From Epiperipatus broadwayi (Eukaryota > Onychophora > Udeonychophora > Euonychophora > Peripatidae), in the NCBI GenBank assembly GCA_028023455.1, contig JAQFVV010006246.1:2779501-2843500 (forward strand): a stretch of DNA of 64,000 bases, in the 5' to 3' direction. Below are positions 23,401-34,464 of this stretch, in pieces. The position numbers and the translations under genes are program-made. The notes beneath the pieces are model-generated. The model saw only the letters and a program-made list of their open reading frames with translations. It was not told where the DNA came from and searched no databases. Within the stretch, counting starts at the first letter, position 1, and every line of letters starts with the position of its first letter.

Positions 23401-24101
23401 TGCATGCACTACATTCATTATTATTGATAAAATTTTGAAATTCCCTTGATTGATCAAGCATTATTTCATGGACTACTCCCATTTTGATTGCATCATTGTA
23501 TGACAAGTCTCTTGGGGGCAGTAACTGCTGTCTCAGCCTATCATCATACATCCCCCCCCAAATAATTGTTCCAGTAGAGCATCCTCTAATGCATCACTAT
23601 AACTACAGTTCTTAGTGAGTTCTCTCAATGATTGATCATAATCTCATATGCTTTCCCCTTTATTTTGCCATCTATTTCTAAAATTTAGCTGAGCTGCATG
23701 CTTAAAGGGTTTTGGGTTAAAATAACTATTTAGTTTTCCAATTACTATTTTGTATGGACAATTTCTTTGGTTCTTTGTAATCACATAATCAATTTATGAT
23801 ATCTATCACTTGTTGCCAGCATAACATATCAATGTGGTACCTTTAATGGCATCACTGACAGTCTCAGTAATAAAAAAAAATTTGCCAATCAACAGGACTA
23901 TTAATATTAAAATTGTTTATTATCACTTATGGCTCAGTCATCATTTTAACTTTTAATCCAAATAACTAATAAGTAGAAAAAAAAATTTCCCCTTGATTTC
24001 TGAATACACATTTCTATTACAATGCAGAATTATATGTTAAATTCTGTTCTATCAAGACTGAACCATTTTCTGCTGTGTACAGGCACCATAAATACTATAG
24101 T

Positions 24102-24678
24102 TAGGGGTAAAGGTGGTTAGACCACCAGAAATAAAACAATTGGAAACAAGGTTTTATAACTAAATACTGACTTTATTTCCACAAGTTACTAATAGTAAGG
24201 ATTTACTAACATGCTTAATATATTTACAATTTATACATATTACTTACGAAATGATAATGGGCTATATATAAATTATAATAAGACCTTTGTGGTATGTATA
24301 GTTCCTAGATCCTCTTTGATATGTTCAGTGGTGGAGTTCATTGGGTTACTTTCTAGTCCTCATTACACTCGGTCATTTTGTATTCTCTAGCATGAGAAGC
24401 TCTCACAATGTAATTGTGTGTAAAAAGATCTTGATTTTCCTTCAAGTTTTTATATATTTTATTGTAATGTGGAATGTTCTAGAATATAACTAATCATAAT
24501 TATTCTTTATATTTTAATTATTTACTTTACAATCCAGTAATGCTTATCATTTATTCTATCTCTAATTGTGCTATATCTTGAGGTCTAAATATACACGTAT
24601 AAATATGGTAATGCTTACCATTTATTATATCTCTAATGATGATATTTCTTTGAGTTCTAAATATATACATCTAAAGCA
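24102..24678 (-). repeat. 5' LTR of Gypsy B
   Basis: The partner of 19780-20367. A TGGTGCC on the minus strand, about 14 bases inside the LTR end, could be part of a primer-binding site, but the offset is unusual. Confidence 0.7.
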
Positions 24679-25440
24679 GTATCACATTAAAGTTGGATAA
24701 AATTAGAAAAGAATGACATCAGACAACACATATGTAGAATTTAAATAATCCCATTAAATGTGTTTTATAAAATCATCACTTATGATTCATATTTTTTTTC
24801 CTTATTTTTTACTTAACACATACACGCTGCATTTTATTATTTTATTAATTGGGTCAGAGCAAATTTACTTACTGTAAGTAAATAATTATTAATAGTGTTT
24901 TACTCTGGATATTGTGTGTTTTAAAGATTAAAAGTTTTATTTTACTCATACATAATTATCTAATTATATATTGGAATCTTATAAAAGAGTTACCAAAAAT
25001 GTTTATAATAAAGTATTGTTTGCCTATGAGGAAAAATTCAAGATTTATTTCTCCCACATTAAATGAATCAACATTAACTATTTCATAATGCACACACTGT
25101 ATTTTATTATTTTATTAATTAAGCAAGAGCAAATTACATTATTTGTTTCTATTTCAATTACACAAAAATATCACTAATGATTTTATATAGAGAGACTAGA
25201 TAAATTTCTGATTGATTAAAAATTCATATCTTTTAGCAAATGCATCAGTATAAGAAAGAGGAACAGGTAGTATTCTTTTTTGTCCTTAAAATATATTATC
25301 ATTAGCTATTGCTAGAGAGTACTTCATTTATATATAAACAGCTGCAATGAATTAATGTCAAAATATTACATTAAAATATTTAGCACTATAAGTACTTATT
25401 TGTTACTTAAGTATGTTAAAAGAGATGACTGAAAATTAAT
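24679..25440. repeat. AT-rich stretch with a repeated motif and a partial short repeat
   Basis: The motif ATTTTATTATTTTATTAATT followed by AGAGCAAATT occurs at about 24831-24870 and again at about 25098-25132. From about 25160 to 25375 there is a copy of the short interspersed repeat found at 14.9 kb, ending GCAATGAATTAATGTCAAAA. This copy is not interrupted at the point where the Penelope element entered the 26.8-28.5 kb copy. Confidence 0.45.
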
Positions 25441-25450
25441 ATAAAAAAGC

Positions 25451-26585
25451 TTGGGCAATTCCAAAAATTCCCCATTGTATCAACAGGAAGGATTCATGCA
25501 CTCCAAACTTTTCTTCAACCTTAACAAGTCATCAGCCTGGCAAATCAACACAGGCAATAAGATCTCAATGCCTTTCTCAGCAGACCCCCAAAACTTTTTG
25601 GGGTTCCCCATATACAAGTCACCACAAGCCATGTCGATACAAATACAGAATTCCATCATTGAAGCCGCCACCAACACAGTTAAAAATCTTGCCAAGGTTT
25701 ATTTATCACTGCAAGGGAAAATCCCTCTCCTCAATATCAAGGTAATGGCAAAGATTAGCTATTACCTACCCATAATTAACATGACAAAAGACTTTCAACA
25801 CCAAAATCAACTGAATCTGTGCATGACTTTTATGGAATGGTAAAACAGCAGCCATAGGAATTGAACTCATTCAGCGATATAGGAAAAATAATGGTATGTC
25901 ATTGCATGCAACTTTTTCAATATATTACCAAAAGTGCCACTCTCTGATCCACATCCTCCAAAAGAAATTTCCCCAGATTGTAACAGAACAACCAGCAATT
26001 CCATCAGATAGACCTCCACCTTTGAAGATAAACTGCCTAAATCAGATACTTGACTACCTTCTCGCTCACAATGGCCACTTAACCCTAGTATTCAGATAGA
26101 AAATCTCTATTTGGGATGCTCATAACCTGCTATTTCCCACACAAAACTACTATTCCGTACATCGGTGGTAACAGTCAGGGGGTCACCAGGTTTTTCAGGC
26201 ATCTCAAGCTGGAGCCAAGGTTCCTGGACTTTCTAGTGAAAATCAACCTGAATTCACTCCAGACAAACTGGTTCCTGCACTATGGGAGATTCCTCAAGAA
26301 TATAGATCATATGTGTCACAACTGCCATGGAACCTGTGAAATCTTTGATCACATGATAAATGATTGCCCAGCATATGACAAAACCAGAACTTTCATTACT
26401 CACAATTGCCACATTTCCCTGAACAAAATCTTAAATATCAAGAGCTGCTTCCTGTCCAGGGATTATGTCACCACAAGACCCTTGACCTTTATCACTGATG
26501 CCATCTGATGGCCAGATGTTGCAACAAGTTTATCATTCCTCATCCCAAGCCTGAAGACATATTCATTTCCAAGCTGAAGGAATTT
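25451..26585 (+). pseudogene. non-LTR retrotransposon (LINE) RT C-terminal region
   Basis: Three successive + frames (25451-25843, 25896-26099, 26116-26508) make up one interrupted protein end. They carry an RT thumb-like section (SSAWQINTGN, FLGFPIYKS, GKIPLLNIKVMAKISYYLP), then a Cys/His motif CHNCHGTCEIFDHMINDCP near the C-terminus, the zf-RVT type that closes many LINE polymerases. The N-terminal RT palm with its catalytic Asp residues and the endonuclease are absent, so the copy is 5'-truncated. Clade is not assigned. It is more GC-rich than its flanks. Confidence 0.65.
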
Positions 26586-26721
26586 CACCATAAGGACAGA
26601 ATCATCTCATCCAGATTCTGTGGATTTAAAACTTTTGATCATTAATTTTAACTCACCATAAGGACAGAATCATCTCATCCAGATTCTGTGCATTTAAAAC
26701 TTTTGATCATTAATTTTAACA
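26586..26721 (+). repeat. two 68-bp tandem units at the LINE 3' end
   Basis: CACCATAAGGACAGAATCAT starts at 26586 and again at 26654. The units are nearly identical through CATTAATTTTAAC. A short tandem 3' tail is common for non-LTR elements lacking poly-A. Confidence 0.8.
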
Positions 26722-26911
26722 TTTTCATAATAATTTGATTATAATGAGCATAAAAGAATTACATTATTCTATTATGAAAAGAGAAGTAAACACATAAGTC
26801 ATCATTGGCAGGATTAAAAATATCTGTTTGATTAGTTCATCCCTTTTAGTAATGGCATTACAGACAATTCTCTAGATATAAGAAGAAAAAGGTAAAGAGG
26901 TATTCCCTTTT

Positions 26912-28382
26912 ATAAGATGTAATATGTTGGACTATTTCCATCATTTATTAGTGAATATTGAATGTATAGAAAATTTTAAACTTTATTTAAACTTTTCAAA
27001 TACAAACAACTTGTTAGTAATAACACACAAATAGACAATACATGTTAGTAATTACACAACATTTTGAGTAGTATTATTCTCCACTCTTCTTCAGGTGTTG
27101 CTGGCCTATATGCACAGTGACAATATTTGCTTAGAAGTTGAACTTGCACCTTTAGATTCTTGTATGTTGAATTTAAGGCAAATGCTCTACCAACTGAGCT
27201 ATTCTGTCAAAGGCAACATATAGTAGAAATTTTATATATTTATACATGAGTGTTGGTTCAAATCCTCCTGAGTCCTTCAAATTTTTTTTAACAAGTCTAA
27301 TTATTTTTATTTTTTCCTAAGAGCAAGATTAATTAGAGGCTTCCATACATTGTGTATTGCCACACTGGGTTGACTTATAGGATTATTTACCATTGTCATA
27401 TGAGCAGCTTCCTTGAATTTTCTTCTATGCATTTTTTCATCTTTATCCAATATCTTTGTATTTTCCCACTTAAGCATGTGGTCATTAGTACATACATGAT
27501 GTGCTATGGTAGACACATCTGTTTTTTCTCTTTTAACCATTCGTTTTGTGTTCCTTCAATCGTTGTTCAACAGGCTGACAGGTCTCACTGATGTATTTCC
27601 TTCCACATTCACATGGTATTTCATAGATGCAGTTTTTGTTCTTCAGCATTTCCAGTTTAGGCTTAGTAGAAGTAAGCATTCCTCGAAGTGTGGTATGGCT
27701 TTGGAAAGCAGTTCTAATATTATATTGACTGCAGATTCTTTTTAGTTTATCCGCCATTCCTGGTATGTATGGATACACCACCATACCAATAACTGTTTTC
27801 TCTTTTGATGTCTCTTTCTGTTGTCTATTGAAGGTTTTTCTGATGACTGCTGATGGATAACCATTCTTCATAAGCATTTGTTCTATGTGGATCTTTTCTT
27901 TTTCCAAATCACTGGTTTCTGAAAAAACTTCCTTCGCTCTGTTCCATAGTGATAGTACAATTCCTTGTTTAGTGCTTCTTGTATGATTGGATGTATATGC
28001 CAAGTATTTTCCAGTGTGTGTTGATTTTCTATATACTGTTGTTTTTACTTTGCCCTGAGAGAGTCTTGTCACAAGAACATCCAAGAATGCCAATTTTTGT
28101 TCTTGTTCTGCTTCCATTGTGAAATTAATTGTAGGAGATATGTTGTTAATGTGCATCCAGAAAGACTGTAATTTTACCTTGCCATGTGGCCATACTACAA
28201 ACGTATCATCAGCATATCGAAGCCACACTTTAGGTGGACATGGAGTAGTATTTATGGCTGTTGTTTCAAGTTTTTCCATGTAAATGTTGCTGAGCAATGG
28301 TGACAGTGATGATCCCATGGCCATCCCTTGATTTTGTTGGAAGAATTCTGAGTTATATTGAAAGTATGTTGTTGTTACACAG
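26912..28382 (-). mobile_element. Penelope-like retroelement copy 1, 5'-truncated
   Basis: 1.47 kb, flanked by the 10-bp direct repeat ATTCCCTTTT (26902-26911 and 28383-28392). The minus strand codes for the C-terminal part of a Penelope RT followed by a GIY-YIG endonuclease, and ends in a non-coding tail with a tRNA-like segment. The 5' part of the RT and everything before it are missing at 28382. Its 3' terminal sequence matches both ends of copy 2 at 10304-11466. Penelope elements typically use RT plus GIY-YIG nuclease and often end up truncated. Confidence 0.85.
27139..27212 (-). other. tRNA-like (A box / B box) segment in the Penelope 3' tail
   Basis: The minus strand carries TAGCTCAGTTGGTAGAGC (A box, D-arm like) followed about 40 bases later by GGTGCAAGTTC (B-box like). 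A full cloverleaf cannot be drawn convincingly, so it is a tRNA-derived segment and not a tRNA gene. A decayed version is at the same place in copy 2 (10360-10440), so it belongs to the element. Confidence 0.5.
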
Positions 28383-28384
28383 AT
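27307..28384 (-). pseudogene. Penelope RT (C-terminal part) and GIY-YIG endonuclease, one frameshift
   Basis: The frame is open from the 5' truncation to 27533, with a reading shift near 27535-27540 into a second frame ending at 27307. RT motifs: GMAMGSSLSPLLSNIYME (motif 4 region), then WLRYADDTFVVWPHG with the catalytic YADD intact, then FLDVLVTR. The nuclease starts CIYEIPCECGRKYISET, with the usual YIG changed to YIS, and RLKEH. After the shift come KTDVSTIAHHVCTNDHMLKW and NPISQPSVAIHNVWKP. The frameshift separates the two halves of the nuclease, so it is not functional as it stands. It is otherwise remarkably well preserved compared with the Gypsy elements. Confidence 0.85.
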
Positions 28385-28668
28385 TCCCTTTTGCCTTTAA
28401 AATGTATTGTCATGTGCGGTATCTAGAGGGCACCTGTTATATATAAATAGTTGCAACGAATTAATGTCAAAAATTAAATATGGTAAATTATTTACATGTA
28501 CATAGAATACCAACAATCTTTTATCAAGGAAATTTCAATAGGTAAAACATATTTTGAAGTTGTTTTGATAACAGATTGTTAATATTGTGTTGATTACTAT
28601 GATTATATCTACAATGAATAAAATTTTATTTTGACTTATCATTGTTTAAACTTGTCTTTCATATATAT

Positions 28669-28848
28669 ATAATTGAATATTTGTAAATATAGTAAATAAT
28701 TCAAAATTTTATCCACTTAGAAGTGCTTTCAATTATCCTAGTAATCTTTGTCAACTAAAACTTTTCCTACTAGGATAATCAAAACTGCTCCTAAGTGAAT
28801 AAAATTTTTAATTATTTAATTATTGTATTTACAAATATTCAATTATAT
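28669..28848. repeat. foldback (MITE-like) element
   Basis: Arms of about 75 bases: AATTGAATATTTGTAAATA... up to CAATTATCCTAGTA, and the reverse complement from TACTAGGATAAT to TACAAATATTCAATT. They are separated by about 25 bases, with mismatches. It is flanked by TA-rich sequence, so any TA target duplication cannot be told apart from background. Confidence 0.6.
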
Positions 28849-29044
28849 AAATATGAATATTGCTTTGAAAAAAATACAGACATTGAATTATATATATATA
28901 TATGGATGTTTATTTAGTTTTATAAATTGGTATATTCAGTCAAAACCTTCCATACAATAGTGCCACTCAGTGCAAGCCAAAGTAATCAGTGAATCCAAGA
29001 TAGTTTGTGCATAAATTCCCTATCTATTGCCTACTCAGCCAACA

Positions 29045-29086
29045 TCTCCAGACTAGTTTCTAGCTTGTGGCTTTCATCAGTGAGGA
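29045..29086 (-). ncRNA. type I hammerhead ribozyme in tandem array, core intact
   Basis: On the minus strand: UCCUCA, CUGAUGA, stem-loop AGC-CACAA-GCU, GAAA, CUAGUC, then UGGAGA. The core is complete and the cleavage site is GUC. Helix I has one weakened pair relative to the other copies (UGGAGA in place of UGGGGA). Confidence 0.7.
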
Positions 29087-29503
29087 GTCTTGGAGACCTT
29101 GGATATGAGAGCACTGCAGATAGATCTTAGGATCTAATGCAACCCTCCAGAGCCACCTTTTACTTTTTTAGTTAACTTTAAAGCTTTGAGTCTAAAATAA
29201 ATATACAATAATATTTTTTTAATTCAAGATCATTCATTTGCTTGTGTAAGTCATACTGATCTGAACTCAATTCAGTTTTTATCTCTACATTTTGGTATAT
29301 TTTCTTTAATAACTACATAATGCTATTGGGCAGGATTGGTATTAAACCACTAAGCATCACATGATCACCATTTTTTATACTTGGACAAGCTTTTAATAGT
29401 GGCAAAACTCCTACAGTAGTGCCACTCAATGCAAGTCAGAGTAATCAATGAATGCAAGAAGGATCTGCATAAAATCCCTATCCTAGTGCCTACTCATCCA
29501 ATA

Positions 29504-29545
29504 TCTCCAGACTATTTTGTAGCTTGTCACTTTTATCTGAGAAGA
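29504..29545 (-). ncRNA. degenerate hammerhead ribozyme, second array unit
   Basis: It aligns with the neighbouring motif, but both core strands are altered (CAGATAAAAG and CAAAATAG on the minus strand), so it should be inactive. Confidence 0.5.
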
Positions 29546-29892
29546 GCCTTGGATTTGAAAGCACTGTATCTAGATATTAGTAACTAATGCAATCTTCCAT
29601 CAGCCATCTCTTACCTTTTTAGTTACTATAAAGCTCTGAGTCCAAAATAATAAAATAAAAAAATGTTTTCAATTCAAGCTTATTTTCTTGGAATAATAAC
29701 CACATCACTATATTCTTATTGGGCAGGTTAGTATTAAACCACTCCACTAAACATCATATGATCATCATTCTTTATGTTTATGCTAGCAGAGGCAAAACTT
29801 TCCATGTAGTTATATCATCCAGTGCAAGTCAAAATAATCAATGGATATAAGGTTTATACATAAAACTCTTATTTAGTGACTACTCATTCAAT

Positions 29893-29925
29893 ATCCAAGG
29901 CTAGTTTCTAGCTGTGTTAGCAATT
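29893..29925 (-). ncRNA. partial hammerhead ribozyme, third array unit
   Basis: The GAAACUAG part and neighbouring ATATTG are kept; the CUGAUGA strand is lost where the array ends. Confidence 0.4.
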
Positions 29926-30243
29926 TGTGGAAGCATAAAAAATGATCATCATACGATTATTGTATATATTTAATCATCCATTATTTTAAAAAAGGATATA
30001 ATACAATGAATTGCATTATTTCTTTGATTTTTAAAAAGCATTGATTGGACAAACAGTAAATCAGGACATTTTTATAAAAGAAAGAAGATATTTGTAACAT
30101 TAATAGCTCTTCTTATAGAAAATATAAATCAAGGAAGATGTATAAATTAGGAATGTTGTTTACATTCTGATTTTTTGATATATGTTCTAATGAGTTATTA
30201 AATAGATACTGTTTATTAAAGAAGTATTAAAAAAACTGAATTG

Positions 30244-30929
30244 TGTTATGTTGTAGTACGATTAAAATTAAGAAAAATACGTTTTGAAACTGTGTGTACT
30301 CCAGAAGTTAAAAGTGTTAAATAATTACATGTGAAAGTAAACGAGTTGATTTAATAAAAATGAAAATTAGAAATTACAAATGGTTTTTCATATATATATA
30401 TTATAAAAAGCAAGGTGTAAAACAAGATGGAAGATCCGAATAAATAATTAATTAAACGAAGGATTAAAAATGTAAAGAACAATTTAATTAATTAGTTCAG
30501 AAATAATCCCAGAATACTTTTGTGATTAAAATTGATAAGGAATAAACAATAGAACTAAAAGTAGATATAATCTAGCAGAAAAAAGACAAGTCAGTGTCAG
30601 TCCTGATTTTCTGAGAGACTTAAGTGTAGCGCGAATTCAGAACAGGACCAACGATGGGAGGAGAACCAGATATTCGGGTCTGAAGGTACCAAAGACCGAC
30701 TTAGGGTAATTATACAGACTATACCTGTCTTATTATTATTTTTGTAAGCCTTACAGGCGCTAGTAGAACTAATGATAATTCTGTTTATAAATGATTGTTA
30801 ATTTTCATACTAATAAAATCTTGTATCTGTTAAGTGGGATATCTTAATTTTATGCAAGAGAGTAATAGTTACTTGAATTAGGTGTATTTGGTTGTTTCTT
30901 GTAAGTAACATTAAATCAAGTACATCACA
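30244..30929 (+). repeat. 5' LTR of Gypsy C
   Basis: Begins TGTTATGTTGTAG and ends AAGTACATCACA. Identical in length to 37460-38145. Confidence 0.92.
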
Positions 30930-30932
30930 ATT

Positions 30933-30948
30933 TTGGCGCAGTCAGGAG
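30933..30948 (+). other. primer-binding site of Gypsy C
   Basis: TGGCGCAGTCAGGAG follows the 5' LTR after ATTT. The TGGCGC start fits a tRNA 3' CCA end, as in many Gypsy elements. Confidence 0.7.
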
Positions 30949-31026
30949 AAAACCTGTTTTTCAAGCTTTATGAAAGAAGTACACCGAACAGTAATTCAGA
31001 AGTCGGTGAGTTGTTAAAGAATTAAA

Positions 31027-31760
31027 ATGTCTATAGGACAAGCTAATATATCAGAATTTGAGATAGATAATCAGCACGAATAGCCTTTTTATGTGCTTCA
31101 ATTACAAAATTATTTTAAGTTAAATAGTATTATTGAAAATGACAGGAAAATAGCAGCGTTATTATGTTTGTCAGGTAGAAAAGTTATTGAAATAGTAAAA
31201 AATTGTATAATGGATAAGTTACAGATAGTAGTAACTACGATGACCTGGTTCAAAGACTAACAGATTAGTTTAGCCCAAGACTATCAAAGTATTTAGCTAG
31301 GTTAAAATTGAGGACCGCAGACAAGACAAACTCGAATCGATTAAAGAATATGATATTGTGCTACACCAATTAGCAAAGAATTGTGAGTATGGCAACTTTG
31401 TGAAACAAATTCTTATTGACCAGTTATTATGGGGAATGAAGGACGATAAATTGCATCAATTGTTATTAATTGTAACTCAGATGACTTATGAAGGTGCTAT
31501 TCAAAAGAGAATAGTATACGAATCAGTGGTAGAACACGCTTTAGCTTTTTCAAATAGAACAGAGGAAAACTCTGGGAATACTAGTTTTAAAATAGAGAGA
31601 AAGGATAAGGATTGTACTAAAGAAGGGAAAAGTTTCTAAATAAAATGTTTTTGTTGTGGTAAAGTAGGTCATTTGTCTAAAAGCTGTAAATGGAGGAACG
31701 ACATGTTACAATTGTGAGGGGAAAAGCCATTTAGCAGCATTGTGCAAAAAGCCTAAACAA
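31027..31760 (+). pseudogene. Gypsy C gag remnant with two zinc knuckles
   Basis: An ATG at 31027 opens MSIGQANISEFEIDNQHE and stops at 31081. The gag continues in frame beyond the stop (FYVLQLQNYFKLN, KIAALLCLSG) and further after more breaks (31358-31639). Two CCHC knuckles follow in different frames: CFCCGKVGHLSKSC (about 31646-31686) and CYNCEGKSHLAALC (about 31704-31744). The capsid-like helical part and nucleocapsid knuckles are recognisable, but no continuous protein can be made. Confidence 0.75.
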
Positions 31761-33290
31761 AAATTTGAATATGGTAAAGATCAGAAACAGTGGAAAACAG
31801 TAATTAAAAAAAATATCTTAAAAAATGAGCAGGATCATTTCATGCTAGAGATTAAGTTAAGTAACAAAAGAGTAGAAATGGAAATAGATAGTGACTCGGG
31901 AATTTCTTTAATATCTATGAAAAAGTGGAATGAAATATCCACAGAGCCCTCAGATTAAAATACAGAAAGCTAACATTAATGTTAGAGATGTCAACGGGAA
32001 CCCGATCAAGTTAATTGGGAAATCTGAAGTAATAGTTGGTTTTAAAAATAAAAACTACAAATTACCTATATATATAGTAGATAAAGATATTAGTCCACTA
32101 ATAGGAACAAACTGGTTTAAAGACTTAGGCATTAAATTTAATATAGTTAAAAAGGTCTTGGTGGAAAAAGAAATGATAGAGTTATATCTGAATTTATTTA
32201 TGGAAGATTTAGGTTTGATAAAATCAAAGCCCCTTGACCTGCTCTTAAATGAAAATGCTAAACCGGTTATTTGTAAATCGAGAAAAATACCTTTTGCCCA
32301 AAGGCAGTTAGTAGAGGAAAAAATAGAAGCATTAGTTAAAAAAGACGTGTTATCCCCAGTCGAGGAGGCGGATTGGGCCACACCGATTGTTGTGATAACA
32401 AAACCAGATGGAAAAATTAGGCTGTATGGAGATTATAGAACAACAGTAAATAAATATCTTAATAAAGGAGCTTACCCGGTGCCGAATGTACGTGAGATTC
32501 TCAGTAATCTAGCTAAAGCAAAAATTTTTGCGAAATTGGATTTAAATTCAGCATATCACCAACTAAAAGTTACGGATGATACAGCTCAGTTATTGACAAT
32601 TACGATCCCTTTTGGATTATTCAAATGTAATCATCTCCCTTTTGGAATTATATCAGCTCCAAACATATTTCAAGCAAAAATAAATTCAATATTACAAGGC
32701 TTGGAAGGTGTGATGCCATATTAAGACAATATTTAGATTGCTGCGATGTCACCAGAGAAATTAAGAAATAAAATTCGGAAAGTATGCGAGAAACTAAATA
32801 ACGCAAGGGTAAAATTAAATGTTAAAAAATGCATTTGGGAAGCTGAAGAATTAAAGTTTTTAGGTCATCTTATTTCGGAAAAAGGGAAAAGTCCGTTAAC
32901 TGATTAAATTAGGGCAGTCAAAGATGTTCCAAGCCCAATAAATGTCAAGCAACTTCAAGCTTGCCTAGGTTTGATTAATTTTTTCGAACCTTTTCTAAAG
33001 AACAAAGCGATGGTCGCAACTCCTCTATACGAACTGCTAAACAAAGATCAGAAATGGATTTGGAATACCAAACATGAAAAAGCATTTAAAGCAATTAAGA
33101 AATTGTTAACCTCTAGTAGCTTATTAGTGCATTTTGATAGCGATAAAGACATCACTATTACTACAGATGCATCACAATACGGAATCAGAGCAGTTTTAGT
33201 GCATCAAATAGACGGTCATGAACGTCCTGTAGCTTATGCTTCTCGGACTTTGTCTAAAGCTAAAAAAATTATAGTCAGCTGGACAAAGAA
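31740..33290 (+). pseudogene. Gypsy C protease, reverse transcriptase and RNase H start
   Basis: The protease active-site region reads MEIDSDSGISLIS (DSG disturbed) and ends with SPLIGTNWF. RT: VVITKPDGKIRLYGDYRT, AKLDLNSAYHQLKV, GLFKCNHLPFGI, then the YxDD site is destroyed by TAA at 32722-32724 followed by DN. After further stops, ACLGLINFFEPFLK (about 32960-33000) marks the connection, and ITTDASQYGI with AYASRTLSKA marks RNase H. A frameshift lies near 33271. An additional shift occurs in the protease region (overlap at about 31930-31958). Confidence 0.85.
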
Positions 33291-33293
33291 GCT

Positions 33294-34445
33294 TTGGCAG
33301 TCATGTTTGCTGTGAAAAAATTTCACCAGTTTATATATGGATGGAAATTTGAATTAGTAACAGATCACAAACCTTTGTTAGGGATTATAGAAAAAGATCA
33401 TTCGATGCCAGAGCATTTAAGTCCATGCATGTTCAGATGGGCTAATACACTTACTGCTTATGATTTTAATCTAAAATATCAAAAAGGAAAGATAATTTCT
33501 CATGCGGACACTCTATCTACAGTGCCCAGAATTAATGACAACTATGAAACTGATGTGGAAGTTAATCACATTGACAATATAAAATCACAAGTCATAAATA
33601 GTAAAGTAGTTCAGACATGGTCAAATGAAAATGACAGGTATGCATTACTTAGAAAATGGATAAGCAAAGGTTGGCCTAATAAAAAACCTGAAAATTTAGC
33701 AATGGGGTTTTGGGTCAATAGAGACCAATTGTCGGTCTGTAAAGGGTGTATTAATATGGAAGACAGAGTAGTTATACCTCCTATAGGGAGAATGAAAGTT
33801 CTAGAACTTTTGCATCAGGGGCACCCAGGCATTGTGCGAGCTAAAGCTCTAGCTCGGAGTTATGTTTGGTGGCTGCAGATAAGTAATGATATTGAAAAGT
33901 ATATAAAGAAATCTGATAAATGTAAGTCTGAAATAGTTCTGCCAAATAAACAATATTATTCTTGGCCTAAACAAATATATCCATGACAAAGATTTCATAT
34001 AGACCATGCGGGTCCAATAGAGGGAAGAAATTATTTAATTTTAATTAATGCTTTCTCTAAATGGATAGAATGTCACAAGGTTAAAAATACTAGTGCAAAT
34101 GAAAGAATAAAATGTTTAACAGACATATTTTATATACATGGATTTCCACAAGTAATCGTCTCTGACAACGGAACTGTATTTGCGAGTGAAGAACTAAAAA
34201 TACAATTTGGGATATGGGACATAAAACATGTATTTACACCCCTCTATCACCCTGAATCAAATGGTTTGGCAGAAAATGCGGTTGGGCAAGTGAAGAAATA
34301 TTTAAGAAAAAACAAAAATACGGATATGAAAAATGTCTTACAGGAATTCATGATGTATCAACATACAACTCCATCAACAACGACTGGAAAATTGCCAGCT
34401 GAAATGTTATTCAGTCAGAAAATATGAACTAATTTAGATTTTTTG
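33294..34445 (+). pseudogene. Gypsy C RNase H end and integrase core
   Basis: RNase H continues in the new frame with MFAVKKFHQFIYGW and LVTDHKPLLGII. Integrase: HQGHPGIVRAKALARSYVWW (HHCC domain, with one Cys apparently lost). A TGA at 33984-33986 comes just before the core, then FHIDHAGPIEGRNY, VIVSDNGTVF and YHPESNGLAENAV supply the three DDE residues. Two more stops follow near 34427 and 34447. The sequence is then interrupted by the 2.6-kb insertion. Confidence 0.85.
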
Positions 34446-34464
34446 TGACCTGATACACATATTG

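Larger units (their letters stand above)
19780..24678 (-). mobile_element. Gypsy-type LTR retrotransposon B, full-length but decayed
   Basis: 4.9 kb on the minus strand, with LTRs at 19780-20367 and 24102-24678. Internal minus-strand remnants run in order: zinc knuckle, protease, RT, RNase H, integrase zinc domain, integrase core. A purine tract (GTGAAGAAAG on the minus strand) abuts the 3' LTR, which then starts TGCTTTATATG. No matching target duplication is found. Stops and frameshifts break every domain. Confidence 0.8.
26838..28472. repeat. short interspersed repeat copy split by a Penelope element
   Basis: The left part (26838-26911: TTCTCTAGATATAAGAAGAA, then the junction ATTCCCTTTT) and the right part (28383-28472: CTTTTGCCTTTAAAATGT through AGTTGCAACGAATTAATGTC) rebuild one copy of the repeat at 14917-15195. 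The interruption is exactly the Penelope insertion. Confidence 0.65.
28920..29940 (-). repeat. tandem array of hammerhead units, minus strand
   Basis: Three successive units with hammerhead positions near 29045, 29504 and 29893 (spacings about 460 and 390). Each repeats the unit seen at 3.3-4.3 and 55.1-56.2 kb (CATCACATGATCA, GGGCAGGATTGGT, CAGTTCAG blocks). The first is the best preserved; the next two decay progressively. Tandem head-to-tail copies are the layout expected from a template that circulates as RNA multimers. Confidence 0.65.

Noticed and set aside
28920-29940. The regular spacing of repeats considered as a CRISPR-like array
   Set aside because: The units are about 460 bp, with no short palindromic repeat/spacer pattern, in a eukaryotic intron; they are hammerhead units.
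32055-32381. 108-codon minus-strand frame
   Set aside because: A shadow of the Gypsy C protease/RT coding strand.
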